This document shows, in pieces, positions 11,849 through 23,851 of a DNA stretch of 64,000 nt. The DNA is from Gossypium raimondii (lineage: Eukaryota > Streptophyta > Magnoliopsida > Malvales > Malvaceae). The notes beneath the pieces are model-generated. The model had not been told where the DNA came from, made no database searches, and worked only from the letters and a program-made list of their open reading frames with translations. Within the stretch, counting starts at the first letter, position 1. Each line of letters starts with the position of its first letter. The stretch lies in contig NC_068571.1 in assembly GCF_025698545.1 (NCBI RefSeq), positions 39,093,733 to 39,157,732 on the forward strand. The letters run 5' to 3'. The translations under genes were made by a program, and so were the position numbers.

Positions 11849-14800
11849 TTATTCAGAAGTACCAGATCTGCAACATGAAATTATCAAATGAGTGTTTGGT
11901 AACGTGCCGTATCCGAGCTTGCAAAACCAAAGGAAAGAGCAAGCAGCAATAACAATGTGCTAAATCAGGCTTGTGTCCAGGCATAACTAACTGATTACGA
12001 ATTCTACACTGATAAATGAAATTGTAGCTAAACTTTTACTTGAGCATGATAACTCAGGATACCAAAATTTTGCAAAATTATGACAAAATCTAGGACCATC
12101 GTTTGGAACATTGCTAGAAGTAACAATTACAGATAGGATGAGGAGCTTACATGGTGTGTCCATGACAGATATCCAACAATCTACAGATTTTTTCATTAGT
12201 TGCGTAATCCTCCATCATATCCTTCTCACAAGAATCCTTTAAAGCATTCCACTTGTTTAGTATGCTGGTTATCCTTCTAAGCTGTTGCAAAGGTCATGGG
12301 AAACACAGATATTGCAAGAGTAGAAATATAATATATAAGTGCAATAAATTGGCAGTTCTCTAATATTTCTTCCGCTTAACTATTGGCAATGTCAAATGAA
12401 AGTCAAACCAAAAGGATACAGCAAGAGTTCGGGCGTCTGATTTTCTGCCAGAGGTGGCCAAGCTCTCATTTTCCTTTTTCTCATCAAATTGGTGATCAAA
12501 AAGATCATCTTCTATCACATCAGATTTGCTCAATAGAATAAACACATATTGGCGTAGATTAGAAGCACTCATCTCATCTTCTCGCACTCGAACAAGGAAC
12601 CTTGCAATAACATTCCATAGTGCACATCGTGCTTCAGAATCATCTGAAGTAAATGGGAAAATATCAAACAGTCCCTGCAAGAAAGGCAAATCTGGGTAGC
12701 CCTGAGGTGTCAATACTCGTACAAATTTGATAACAGTCCAGATTTATGAAAAAACTCATAATGCAAATAGAAGCTTGTATAGATAGAAAATATAAACAAT
12801 ATACCTTGTGATATGCTTGAAGCTAGATCGGGAACATCAGACAAAATATTTGCAATTAAAAGTCCAGCAGTCACACAGGAGGTAGAGACCTGAAAAATAA
12901 ACATTAAGAGCGAGCATTATCATCCAAGACTGTTTAATGTGTAGAACTCCAGCCAACAAATGATGTTTATTACATGATCCACAATCTTTTACCGGGAAGA
13001 AAGACAAATATTCCTCAAACATGGAAAAGGTAAGAATGTCAAAATCAATAATAAGGAAGAATTCACCTAATGCAGGCTTTCTATCACAATTTATTTCATG
13101 ATGCTAAAACAAAGTAGCCTTTATCGTATTTAATGGAAATGAACACGAAAGGAATATAGATTCTAATTTCAAGATGCAATTCCAGTAAAGGAATCTCCAA
13201 GCACTCAGAAACAGAGAATGAACAAGACAACCAATAATTGACAAACTCAGAGTCTATAACATATATCAGTTTTTACGGTAACGAAAGAGCTGCAAATTAC
13301 CTCAACTTTATCAGGAAATTTGATCAAGTCACAGACTAGTTGGAAAATTTCTTTATTTGAGCAGATTTCCTGAGAACATACATCTATAACACAGAGGGCT
13401 TCAAGTGCACGAAGAATAACATCAAGAACAGGATACCTGATATTGAATGTAAATCAAACACAAGGCATTTAGCATTCCATTATCTAACAGAAAAAAAGAC
13501 AGTTTTTTATTCAATATAACCATATCATCAGAAGAACTTATTGGTTATCCCATTTTAATTCACACAAGCATTTGTAGCTGTCAAGCATGAAAGTATGCTA
13601 CCAGCTAATTCCAGATCCAATGTTTACATTCATGGACAGTTTATATAGCATAATAAAGCCACAAGCAGACTGCAGACCAGAATTTCAAGCAGGAGGAAGA
13701 ATAATTTCCACAGCTTTAACACATTACTTAAAGAAAGAAGACTCCAAGCACAGAATAGAACTTTTGTGAGTCTCAGCCATGTTGTAACTGTGTTTGTTTA
13801 TACAGTTGCGTATAACATAACTACTAGCCAGAACAGCATAGACATGTCTTTGACTGTGAGTGTGTTAAAATTGCTCTTTGATGAGGCTTCTGTCAAAGTG
13901 GGACCCGAACCAGTGTAAAAATCAGCTTGTTGGAAAACAGATGCTCGTCAAATCAGTTTCCCCAAAATTTTTCAATTGGATAAGGTGTGTAATTTTAAAA
14001 GCTTCAAACATAAAAACATGTGGGACAAGAGAAATAAGCTTGTTAACAGTCCAGGACTCATTTCATTTCAAACTAAACTTTCAACTCTTTCGATGCAGAT
14101 AAGATAGAATAGTACCTTTCAGGTATTCTGTCATTTGTAAGTTTGCTCATCTCAAAAGTTAAAAGATTAACCAGTACGCTTGCTAAACCAAGTTTCATCA
14201 AAGGCGACAGAAGAATATGCTCAACTTCCTTCTGACTTTCTAACATGGACAATAGAAGTCCAACACTCTGTTAGAAAAACTTTCTTTAGATTCCATCACA
14301 AAAAATACAGGAATTTACAAAGAAAACAGTAACAAAACTCCAAAATGACATATGAACTTGAATTAGTATATGCTTAGCAAACTTAACCCTCTTCATTTTC
14401 AAACATAAGAGCATTATTCATGACTCTATTAGGTACTAACTAAAGCACCACGCAGTAATAGAATCCAAAATATCCAAAAATTCAATGGTCTCTTGAACAT
14501 ACCGGAAACCCAACAATTCTCTATCAAGTTTGTACTTAACATCCTCAGATAATCACCCTTTACAAAATAAAAACTATAAAATGTATAGATCAGTCACTCA
14601 TGGTTGCTACAGCAAAGAATTTTTCAATTCTAAGATCATTTTTTTGAAACCAGCCTATACTGTTAATGGTATGAATATGACCCTGTGCAGGTACGAGTTA
14701 GAAAGATTTACTGGAATTCTACATAAGAAATGAATAGTAGATGTTGGTATAACCTTTTCAATAAGCTGTGGATTTAACGTGTTTTCCATGACCCATAAAA

Positions 14801-17788
14801 TGCGGCTTAAAATGTGTTCAAACTGCAATGCTTCTTCCCATTTTATGCATTCACCACCTTGAAGACCAGAACTTAAAAGCCTGTCACAGAATATGATCTA
14901 TAAGAGTGGTGGAGAATCAAAACAGTTAGAGCTAAATATGTGCATGTAACTATGATAGGCAACTGAAGAACATATTACATGATGTCACTGTTGTCAGAAC
15001 AGATTTCCTTTGCCCCTTTTCCCTGCCCCTAAATGCGCCCCTAAATTCATTGGTCCATGTGTTTTTTTCTTAGGACATAAAAGTAGTTCAATTTCTCTTA
15101 TGAATAGCCATGGTGGTTCTCTCTTGTGCTAGTATTCTTCTCTTTGGAGCAAAAATCCTCCAATCACCGGACTTTTCCCTCAGTAATCTATCCAAATCCA
15201 TATGTTTCTTTATTGGTTCTTCCTGGTCTTTGAAGTCATAAATTGAATTCATGCAAGTTATAAATTGATGAATTAATTTTGAGTTTTGGGGTTTTCATTT
15301 TAGTGGTCTTGATGACTTTTTCTTAAAATAATCTTCTGCAAATGGTTTAGAAACTAAAGTAGCAATTTTTTAATAAAAATTATAGATATGGTAAAAACTT
15401 ATAGATTACTTTCGCTTCAATAAAATATCTCCCATATTTGCATCTGAAAAAAATGCAAAGAAGAAATGAAGTTTGATAGAAAAAAGAAGCTTTTAGGTTG
15501 AACACAAAAGATGAAACCACCACTATTGTACACAAGGGAAACTGAATAACTTTTGTGTTTTAAGGAAAAAAAATAACATTTGGACCAATGAAATTTAGGG
15601 GGCACATTTAGGGGCAGAGGAAATCTGTTCCTGTTGTCAAGGCATGCACCTAGGGGTTGGGCCTTAGTGCCAGACAATATAAGTGCCTCAAACCCTTTTG
15701 AGATAGGCAGATTTGATCATGCACACAACTAGGGTGTATTCTTTTTTAGACAATAGATATAAAAAAAATCAATTCAATTAAAATTCTCCTTAGTTTCTTT
15801 TTTTTTTTTTAACTCTTTTCATTAGTTGTACCTTTACTAGTAGAAATAGATAAAATCAGACTCTTAATCCTCAATATGTGTACTCATCAACAAACACGGG
15901 CCATAAGGAAATCATGTATATTGGCCAACAAATGAAAATTAAAGTTTTTGCATGTTCTGTGGATAAACTACACCAATATTTAGAGTTTATTATCATAACT
16001 ATATATTTTAAACTTATTTTACATGTATACACAAACACATTCACATATTGTGCCTTACTTCTATCAGTAATATGCTTTTTCCACATCTTGCAAGCAATAT
16101 CCAGATTCTAGTGCCTAGAGTGTGCCTTACGACCTTGACAACACTGCTTGCAGGATGTGGTACTTTCATTTCAGAACAAAGAGTAAATGTTCTCATCCCC
16201 TTCTCTAGGCATCTAATATGCTAATTACTTGCAGAGGAAAATGACAAAAGAAAAAAGGAAATTCCAAAAGGTGGAAGACTAGATTTTAATGTCTTCCAAG
16301 AAAATTGTTGTGACGATGCATATAGTTAAATAAAACAAAGAGTGCCATAATAACGGTGTTAGCATAACTATGGCCTAAAAGAACCACAAAGAACATCAAC
16401 ATAGAGATCAGGACAGCATAGCAAACAAAATAACAATATTTAGAGTGAAAAAGAAATGGGAGAAATTATAATGTTCGGTTATAAGCAAGTAAACATAAAA
16501 CATAATTTATGATTAACTATAAATTACCGGAAAGCTTCACATAGACATTGGGTGTCATCTAAAAACAACTGATCTACTATCACAGCAATTAGTCCATTTG
16601 AAGAGACTATATGCTTCAAGGGAACTTCATGGCAAGCTAAATTTCCCATAATTCCGAGACAAATCTCCTGAGACAAAGAAAGGACATAAAAACTCTCATG
16701 CGTGATGCATCAAACTCCCTAAGAACCACCTAGTGACCAACTAAATAATCAATATAGGAAATTAAAACAGGGGAAAATTTGTAACCTACAGTTACACGAA
16801 CGGATTGGGTAACCATAAGGTTTGCTAAAAGAACTTCAAGTACAAAATTTTGCACCTGCATAGATATAATTGTGTGAGCCCAGGGCATACAATACAACGA
16901 GTAAAACTAGAAACTCCTGAATTACAATCAAAAAACAGTACATTCCCCTATTATTTTTAATAAATCGTTTGTTCCTAATCTATGATTTTCAGCCACCTAA
17001 ATAGCTAAAGAAGTGGGTGACTGAGACCAACAGTATATAGAACAACCATCAATCTTCTTTATATTTCAGTTTTATATACCTAATCTCCAGTAATCTTTAA
17101 CACTTAAACAAATTGTACTATTATTTTCACTTAAAATGCCATAAAGACAAGGAGCAAGTTCAAGTACCATGAGCTCAGCATGAGTTTGATTTGCAGCAAG
17201 ATCCCACAGAACACAACCACACTCCTCCCAGACCTCTTCCCCAGCTGATAAACGAGCAATTTCCTCCTTATGCGAATCTTCATCACCTTCCCCTCGAAAC
17301 TCAGATTCAGTAGGATCATCAACAATATCCATGCTTTTACAACTATCATTTGATGAATTTACAACTTCATTATTACAATTTGATCCCCGAATTTCAGTAT
17401 TATCAACGTTCTTTGGTTCAACTGGAAGAAGTTTCCTTATCAATGAAATTACATAACTCGGATCAACAGTTGTGGAAATATCAAATAACTACATCAAAAG
17501 AAAGAAAAAAAAAAGAGTCGTTAACTAAATAAATTCAAAATTGCAGGCATATTTTCAAAACTAAATAAAAAAAATTTAAGCTAATTCAAAGTTAAACTAA
17601 AACCCTAACTTGTAGAATTTTAGATTGGAGAACACAAAAACGATGAGCAAAGAGAAAACATGGCTTAGGTGTTGATTAGCAACCTCATCGGGCGGTGCGG
17701 AAGGGTGATGCGAAGAGACAAAACGGTCTTCTTCCAGTTGCTCTCCTTCTTCTTCTTCTCTTGTAGGAGTTGATTCCGATGCCGCCAT
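11849..17788 (-). CDS. SAAL1-like armadillo-repeat protein
   Basis: Eleven minus-strand exons join in phase: 17684-17788, 17168-17488, 16790-16855, 16528-16667, 14754-14880, 14116-14267, 13301-13436, 12805-12889, 12420-12691, 12151-12281 and 11849-11867, giving 517 residues. The N-terminus is acidic (EEEEGEQLEED). Conserved parts include PPDELFDISTTVDPSYVISL, WEECGCVLWDLAANQTHAELM and EICLGIMGNLACHEVPL, which match the protein saal1 (serum amyloid A-like 1) family, an ARM-fold protein with little known biochemistry in plants. Intron 8 (12692-12804) uses an acceptor inside what looks like an open frame, chosen because it alone keeps phase and gives SQDLPFLQGLFDIFP. The last exon is the least certain: 11884-11917 is an equally phased alternative ending. 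The fourth intron (14881-16527) is unusually long because of a transposon. Confidence 0.85.
14997..15630. mobile_element. Non-autonomous Mutator-like element (634 bp) in an intron
   Basis: Ends are GAACAGATTTCC... and ...GGAAATCTGTTC. Homology between the two arms continues for well over 100 bp in degenerate form (a shared CATTGGTCCA and a later TGGTGGTT). Directly flanking it is a perfect 9-bp target duplication CTGTTGTCA (14988-14996 and 15631-15639), the size made by Mutator-type transposases. The left arm carries an extra 13-bp duplication of a C-rich motif (about 15017-15030). No transposase frame is present, so it must have moved with help. It lies in the fourth intron of the SAAL1-like gene, away from splice sites. 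Confidence 0.85.
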
Positions 17789-20239
17789 CTGTTGGGTTCC
17801 TTAGAGAAACCACAAATGTTTACAGTTTTTTTTTTTTTTTTGATAGACAAATGTTTACGGTATTTGTTTCCCTCTCTTTTGTTATTGATTGGTTATTGAA
17901 CTCTCCCCCCTTTTTGTGAAAAAACAGAATGCATTTTATATTCTTAAACCCGTAATTTTGCATTCTTTGCTAATTATGCCCTGTTTTATACATTTTGCTC
18001 AATTTCACCCCTTATTTTGCAAGCAATTTTTATGGTTACAACCGCGCCTCACTTTGAATTGGTTATTTGTTTATATCAAATTACAGATTAAAAATGCGAA
18101 GGTTAAAAGATGCTGTTTATTTTCTTGAAAACAACTTTCAAAAAATGATTTTTAAAAAATGAATTAATTTTCTGGAAAAATTAATATTTTCAGTGTTTTG
18201 GATGATTTACTTAACATTTTCCGGTTGTTTGACCAATTTTCCTAAAATCATTTTCTAAAAGTTGTTATTAGTGAAACAAGTACAACATAAATATATTTAT
18301 TACAATATACTATAGTAGTATCTTCTTTTAACAATTGAAATTTATTTTATAGTAAGATAATATTTTATAATAATAAACATCATATATAAGCATAATAAAA
18401 AGATCTAATTTGATAATATTTTATAATAATGATAATAATAATAATAAATATCATATATAAATTTAATAATAAACAAAGCCAAATTAAAATTTCATTTAAA
18501 TTGCATATACATGCTAGTTTTTTTATCTCTGCGATGCACGAGTCAATTATATGTATAATTTTTTAGAACATCAAATATTTGTAATATTAAATATATTATT
18601 GTAAATCATTTGATAAAATATATAATGCTAAATTATTTATTTCAAAAAAAAGGTAAATGATTTTCCTTGAATGTATGATCAGTTGTGTATTTTAGGAGGA
18701 AAATACATATTTGTATAACTTGGTGATTAGGATATATCATATATGAGATCACAACTTTCTGAAACTTGGGCGTTGGTGAATAAAAGTAATTAAATCCTAC
18801 CATTTTACATATATATTTTTAAAAGTGAAAATACTCCATTGTGATCATGATTGAATAAGGATGAGGCTATATAGTTACTAACAAATTTTATTATATTTCT
18901 GATATTATTGATTCTGTGCATTGTATATGAATGTATAATTATCTCAACTTTTATTAAATTATAATTATTTTGAATATCAATTTAATTTTATGAAGCAAAA
19001 TAAAAGGCATTCTTATTGATTCATAAAAATTTCTAAACTCGTGTTTTTATATATGTATTATAGATATAAATGTAAAAAGTATAATTTATATAAATAGTGT
19101 TTTTCAAATGATATTTATAAATAATAATTTTAAAAAGGTAGTTGTCGAAAAACTATGAAAAATATATTATTTAAATCAATAATATTTTTATGAAAAACAA
19201 TAGTTTTATTTAACTTTTATTTTTATTTTTAAAGAGATGCTTCTTTTGTGAGTGTAGTTGATGGTTTTTTTAGGTGGAATAACATTTATATCTTTTGTTA
19301 ATATGATTTTTTTTTTTTGAGTTAAATTTGGTCCCTAATCGTTTAAAAGAGTAAAAATCAACCATCAAACTTTCAAAATGGCTGAATTGATATTCATTTA
19401 ATAGAGATGTCAACTAAAACCTTAAATTTGTGAACATGATAGCAGCATGACAATTCTTATGTACTTCATACTTCTTTTTTGAAAGGTTTTATAAATTTTA
19501 AATTATTTATTGACATGAGATATAAAATAATATCATGTTAGCATGAATTGCATGTGAACTACCATGCAGATTGTCCCACCAACATCGTTAACAAAAATCA
19601 AGGTTTTACTCATTATTTATGTTAATAAAAAAAACGATTCTATCTCTTTTGAAATGTCAATGACCAAATTGATAAAGAAAAATGTATACGTTCAGGACTA
19701 AATTTGATATTATATATATTTTAGAATATTTTGATTCCACTTTATATTAACCAATAATTTGTGGGGAATAGTTTAAGTAAGTGATTTTGGATTAACCCAT
19801 TAAAATGCATTATTTAAATGAAATGGAGTTATGTTGTTATAATATACTGAATGGTTGTATAAGAGATTCATCATAAAATGTGGGATACTCATTGATACAA
19901 AAACTAAAAATGAGAGGAGAGACTTTGTATGTTGGAATAATGTGGTTTTTGAGAAGTTGGGGAAAAGAGACGGATAAAAGGAATATACCACTTAGAAATG
20001 ATCAACCTAATGCCACAATTTTTTATTAATTTTCCTTTTTAACATAAATTAAAAGGAAAAACTTCGGTTAGTATAAATTGAATTGACTGTTAACATGATC
20101 ACCTGTGAATGTAATTTACAGCATTTACCTGAAGCCACACTCCCATGGAAAAATAACCTACGTTTCGACCACAAGCTACCGGGTGAGAAAGTACACGACG
20201 AATCCAAGTTTCCTAATGCCTGAACCCTTGCAGTATATG
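17789..20239. other. Intergenic, AT-rich, with repeat relics
   Basis: Upstream side of the SAAL1-like gene and downstream side of the aspartic protease gene. No gene seen. Around 18120-18260 lies a relic related to the ends of the 46812-49858 element (GGAAAAT / AAAATGATTTT motifs around TTGTTTGACCAA). At 19318-19720 the ends TTAAATTTGGTCCC and GGACTAAATTTGAT are inverted relatives, suggesting a MITE of about 400 bp. Confidence 0.4.
18120..18262. repeat. Relic related to the 46.8-kb TIR element
   Basis: Shares the AAAATGATTT / GGAAAAT / TGTTTGACCAATTTTCC motif set with the termini of the element at 46812-49858. Both a left-like and a right-like arm are present about 140 bp apart, bounded by ACAACTTT and AAAGTTGTT. 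No target duplication could be identified. Confidence 0.35.
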
Positions 20240-23200
20240 CTAGGAAAACAGTAGAGCGGCAAGCATGATCATATTTAGAAGCGAAGCTATGATGCTCTGA
20301 AGTTGATCTGGTGACGAGCCATCGTTGCTCATCTGCCCTGCATTCACAAATTCTGTTCTTCCGGAGTTAAGATTTGCAGACACATTGACGGACATTGAAC
20401 CTAATCACATACAGAAGAGAACAGAATCAGCAATGATATAAACTCGATCTTCTAAAATTTTCTGCCTAAAATTTCATTATTGTTAATCTGCAACACCGAT
20501 GTGTTGAAACTGCAGGTTTACCAGGCTAAGAAGTTTGTTGCACCGTAGATTATCAACAGAACATATTGTCATTTGGAATCATAAGATCCAACTTACAGTC
20601 ATAGTCAGTCCATCCGATCCGTTGATTTGCCAGATCATAAACGATGATTTTGTCTTTCAGAACAAGATCTGCCAAACAAAGATCAAGGCCAAACCTATCC
20701 AGTTCAATGATCGGAAGCACGAAAATTTCTTGCACAAGGTAATCATATTCAGAATTTAATGAAAATTGAACGCTTTCCTGAAGGTCCAAAATTCATGAAG
20801 TCTCCAAACTACATAAATTCCAAACAATCAAAACATTCTGTTCGATGAAAATACCTCCTAAAATTGTTATTCCCTGACCCTGAATTTTCTGAAAGCCAAT
20901 GCACCAAACTGCAGCACCACCCTGTAAAAATCAAAGCGACCTATTCCATTCAGAAATTTGGGATATGAGAAAAAGAAAAAAAAAACGCCTTGATACAGAA
21001 ACAAGGAAGTTCATCACACTACAGTTAAATTCAAAGCTTGTTTCAATAACTTCGACTTTGCGACTGAAAATTTGGCTAAAGATTAGACTAAAGCAGCATA
21101 TAAGCATAAACTGAAAGTTCTCGGTATCTGGAAATAAATTAAGGTTGAACTCACAATAGAGTTCTGCTGCACAAGATAGTCGGGTGGATTTAAAATCAAG
21201 GAGGCAGCACCAGCAAAGTTCAGACTAACTTGAGGGAATATGTCGGTGACACTGAATCGAATGTTAACATGATGTCAGTTATAACCGTGTTAGAATACTT
21301 AACAGCTGAAACAAAATGAAATAATAAGTCGGAATTTGACCTGGAGGTTATTAGATAACATTGATTTCCTTTGGAAAGAACAGGGCGCACAGTTTGCGAA
21401 ACAGTTTTCGTGATCTGGACAAGAGAATCAAATGTAAATCAATTAAGCTCATGCTCCGCAATCATACACTACTTGTTTCATTAACCAGAAAGAGAAGCAT
21501 CGCAGATGAAGAGCATAATTTTAACTGAATTCAAGTATGAGTAAAACCGAGCAGTATACTTACAGCATCAACAAAAGCATCATAAGCTTCATCAGCTAGA
21601 TATGCCAAAGTTGTCCCGGAATCAACTATTGTTCCTTGACTACTTGATGTTGAAAACACTGACGGGTCAATTGATAAAACTTGTCCACCAACGGAAATGC
21701 TCCGCAGATCAAGATTGTAGTGAGGCCTGAGATTTAGAGGTGCAAGATTGATTAAGCAAATTGTCACAAGCCCTTTTATATTCCAATCATAAATAATATA
21801 TTATCAAACAAGCTGAACAATGATCTTTTATATCCTTCTCACATGATTAGTCTCGGTAAGGGGTATCTCAACTAGTACAATGATTACACTAACCATGTTC
21901 AAACACCAATCAACCCTAGTTTAGAGCCAAATGCTAAATACAAGGACTAGGGTTAATTCAGTCAGAAACTACACCGTAAGACTGAAAACTTCCAGTAGTG
22001 TCTTTTTTCTTAACACTCTCGGATATAGCGGCCTAGCAAACCCATTGCTCCTATGCGGTTTGTAAGCTAGGACGATCCGGACCAGAGAAAATAGATGTCT
22101 ATGAGTACTAATTAGTAAACTGAAACAACAGAATGATCAGGCTTTTTTGCATGCTCGGTTTGATCTCAACCACTAAGAAACCTGTGTATGATCATGTATC
22201 ATATAACCGCTATTGCATAACATCAAAAATCGGAAGGAACAGAAACAGTAAAAAAACTTACAATGCAGGGACCATTAACACAAATGATTAGTAAGAAAAA
22301 ACGGTAGCTTCTACAATTTCAAACAAACGATAAAAGAACGTACTGTGATGGGACGAGCGGAGTATAAACCATATTGGGTTCCAAAATCTCTCCGAAAACA
22401 AGTATACCCCCACCACCATTTTTCCCTCTTAAGCAATGAGAAAACACTCTAGGTGCTATTCCCTGTGATGAAAGTTGTGAGATTACAGACAAACTCTGCT
22501 GTCCAAACCCGAAGATTCCATCAACTGCTCGATCAGACTTTGTCAAGTCTCCGGTCTGTAACACGCTGCACCTGTTACACAATCCACAACATAATAAGCC
22601 ATCAAATCAAAACACACACAACTAGTTTAGCCACATCGAAAAACTATTTGGCTCACCCAAACATAATGGGAGCTGTAGAGTTTGCAGTCATGGATCCCTC
22701 AAGAATTGTACTGATATGCAACAAATCAGCTACATAATACCCTGATGTTCCACTTCCATCTCCATACTGAAATGTGTAACTGCATTGATTTCCCTGTCCG
22801 GAACAACCCGAATCGGATGATTGAACGCCCGCATTACATCTTTGGTCTGAACATGAGACCAATGAAGATGTTGATGAGCTTCCAGGATCATACAAATTAA
22901 GTTCAATCTGGCAGGGAAAAAAAACAAACCCGACATAGTAGCTCTAAGTTCTTTATGTTTCAATCAAAATACCAAATTGAACAATAAAAACAAAGGGAAA
23001 AAAAAAAAGGAGAAAATTACTTGAAGTCCACTAGATTCAGGACAACCATTGCAGGAATTGCAACCTATCCATAGAACATCACTTCCAGTATCAATTTGTA
23101 CATAGTATTCCTTTGGAGGAGAACCTATTTGTAATTTTGTATAATATAATCTACAAAAAAGAAAGAAAGAAATGGAAACCCGATGAGAAATTTAAACTCA

Positions 23201-23543
23201 ATCCAAAATTAGAAATCGATGATCCAAAAACGAAGCCCAATTTGAAAACAAAAAGTAAACAACTTATTTACCCAACAAGAAATGGATCATAGGTGCCTCG
23301 AACAGGAAAATCCACGACACCACCAGAAGACTGCAACAACCTTCCATGCCTGAGTCTATCGAATTCTCTGAGGCGACCCAGCTCCACTTCATGACTCACT
23401 AGTGGAATCCTCCTCTCCAGTTTCAAACTCGCTTGAAAACCACCCATGACCAGACTAGCCTCCAAAACCAAAATCGTTACCATGATCCAGGCGGGAAAAA
23501 CCGCCGCCATTTCCCTTCTCTTACAAAAACTTCGTGACACCAT
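20240..23543 (-). CDS. Aspartic protease, A1 family, probably GPI-anchored (A36/A39-like)
   Basis: Ten minus-strand exons (23272-23543, 23021-23150, 22657-22907, 22344-22571, 21564-21726, 21341-21414, 21155-21251, 20855-20921, 20597-20668, 20240-20400) join in phase to 504 residues. A signal peptide follows the start ([20 protein letters not shown]). Active-site motifs are [11 protein letters not shown] (Asp111) and [12 protein letters not shown] (Asp329). A cysteine-rich NSCNGCP insert follows the first motif, as in plant atypical aspartic proteases. The C-terminus has a hydrophilic SNDGSSPD spacer then a hydrophobic tail ([17 protein letters not shown]) with no charged end, fitting a GPI-anchor signal; Arabidopsis A36 and A39 are such proteins and act in pollen. 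A second in-frame ATG at 23510 would give 493 residues; I kept 23543 as the first ATG in frame. No lesions found. Confidence 0.93.
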
Positions 23544-23843
23544 CTCCTTGGTTTTATTTTTTTTCAGCAAAAGTAATTCTCTCCCTCAAACAAAACAAAG
23601 ATGGGAAAGTAACAACAAAAACAACGACAAAATTGGGTGTGTGTTATCTTTTTTGCGGAAAACTAGAAAACAAGAAGAAACATGATTTTAAGACAAAGAT
23701 TTAGAGGCAATGAATTTGGGTCAAAGAAGATATATACACATGGGAAAGTCTGAGAGACAAGAGCAATACATCAAATAGCAGAGACGATAAAAGCAGAAGC
23801 TTTGAACAAGACATGGATTACGTTACGTTTAAAGAGTTGCATA

Positions 23844-23851
23844 TTTATATA
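23844..23851 (-). promoter_or_regulatory. TATA box, aspartic protease gene
   Basis: The minus strand reads TATATAAA, a perfect plant TATA element, about 300 bases before the start codon. It would imply a leader of about 270 nt containing several upstream ATGs. Confidence 0.45.

Noticed and set aside
12692-12713. Continuation of SAAL1-like exon 9 upstream to a CCTCAG acceptor at 12702
   Set aside because: That acceptor puts the exon out of phase with exon 8 and leads to an early stop; the CCCAG acceptor at 12692 keeps phase.
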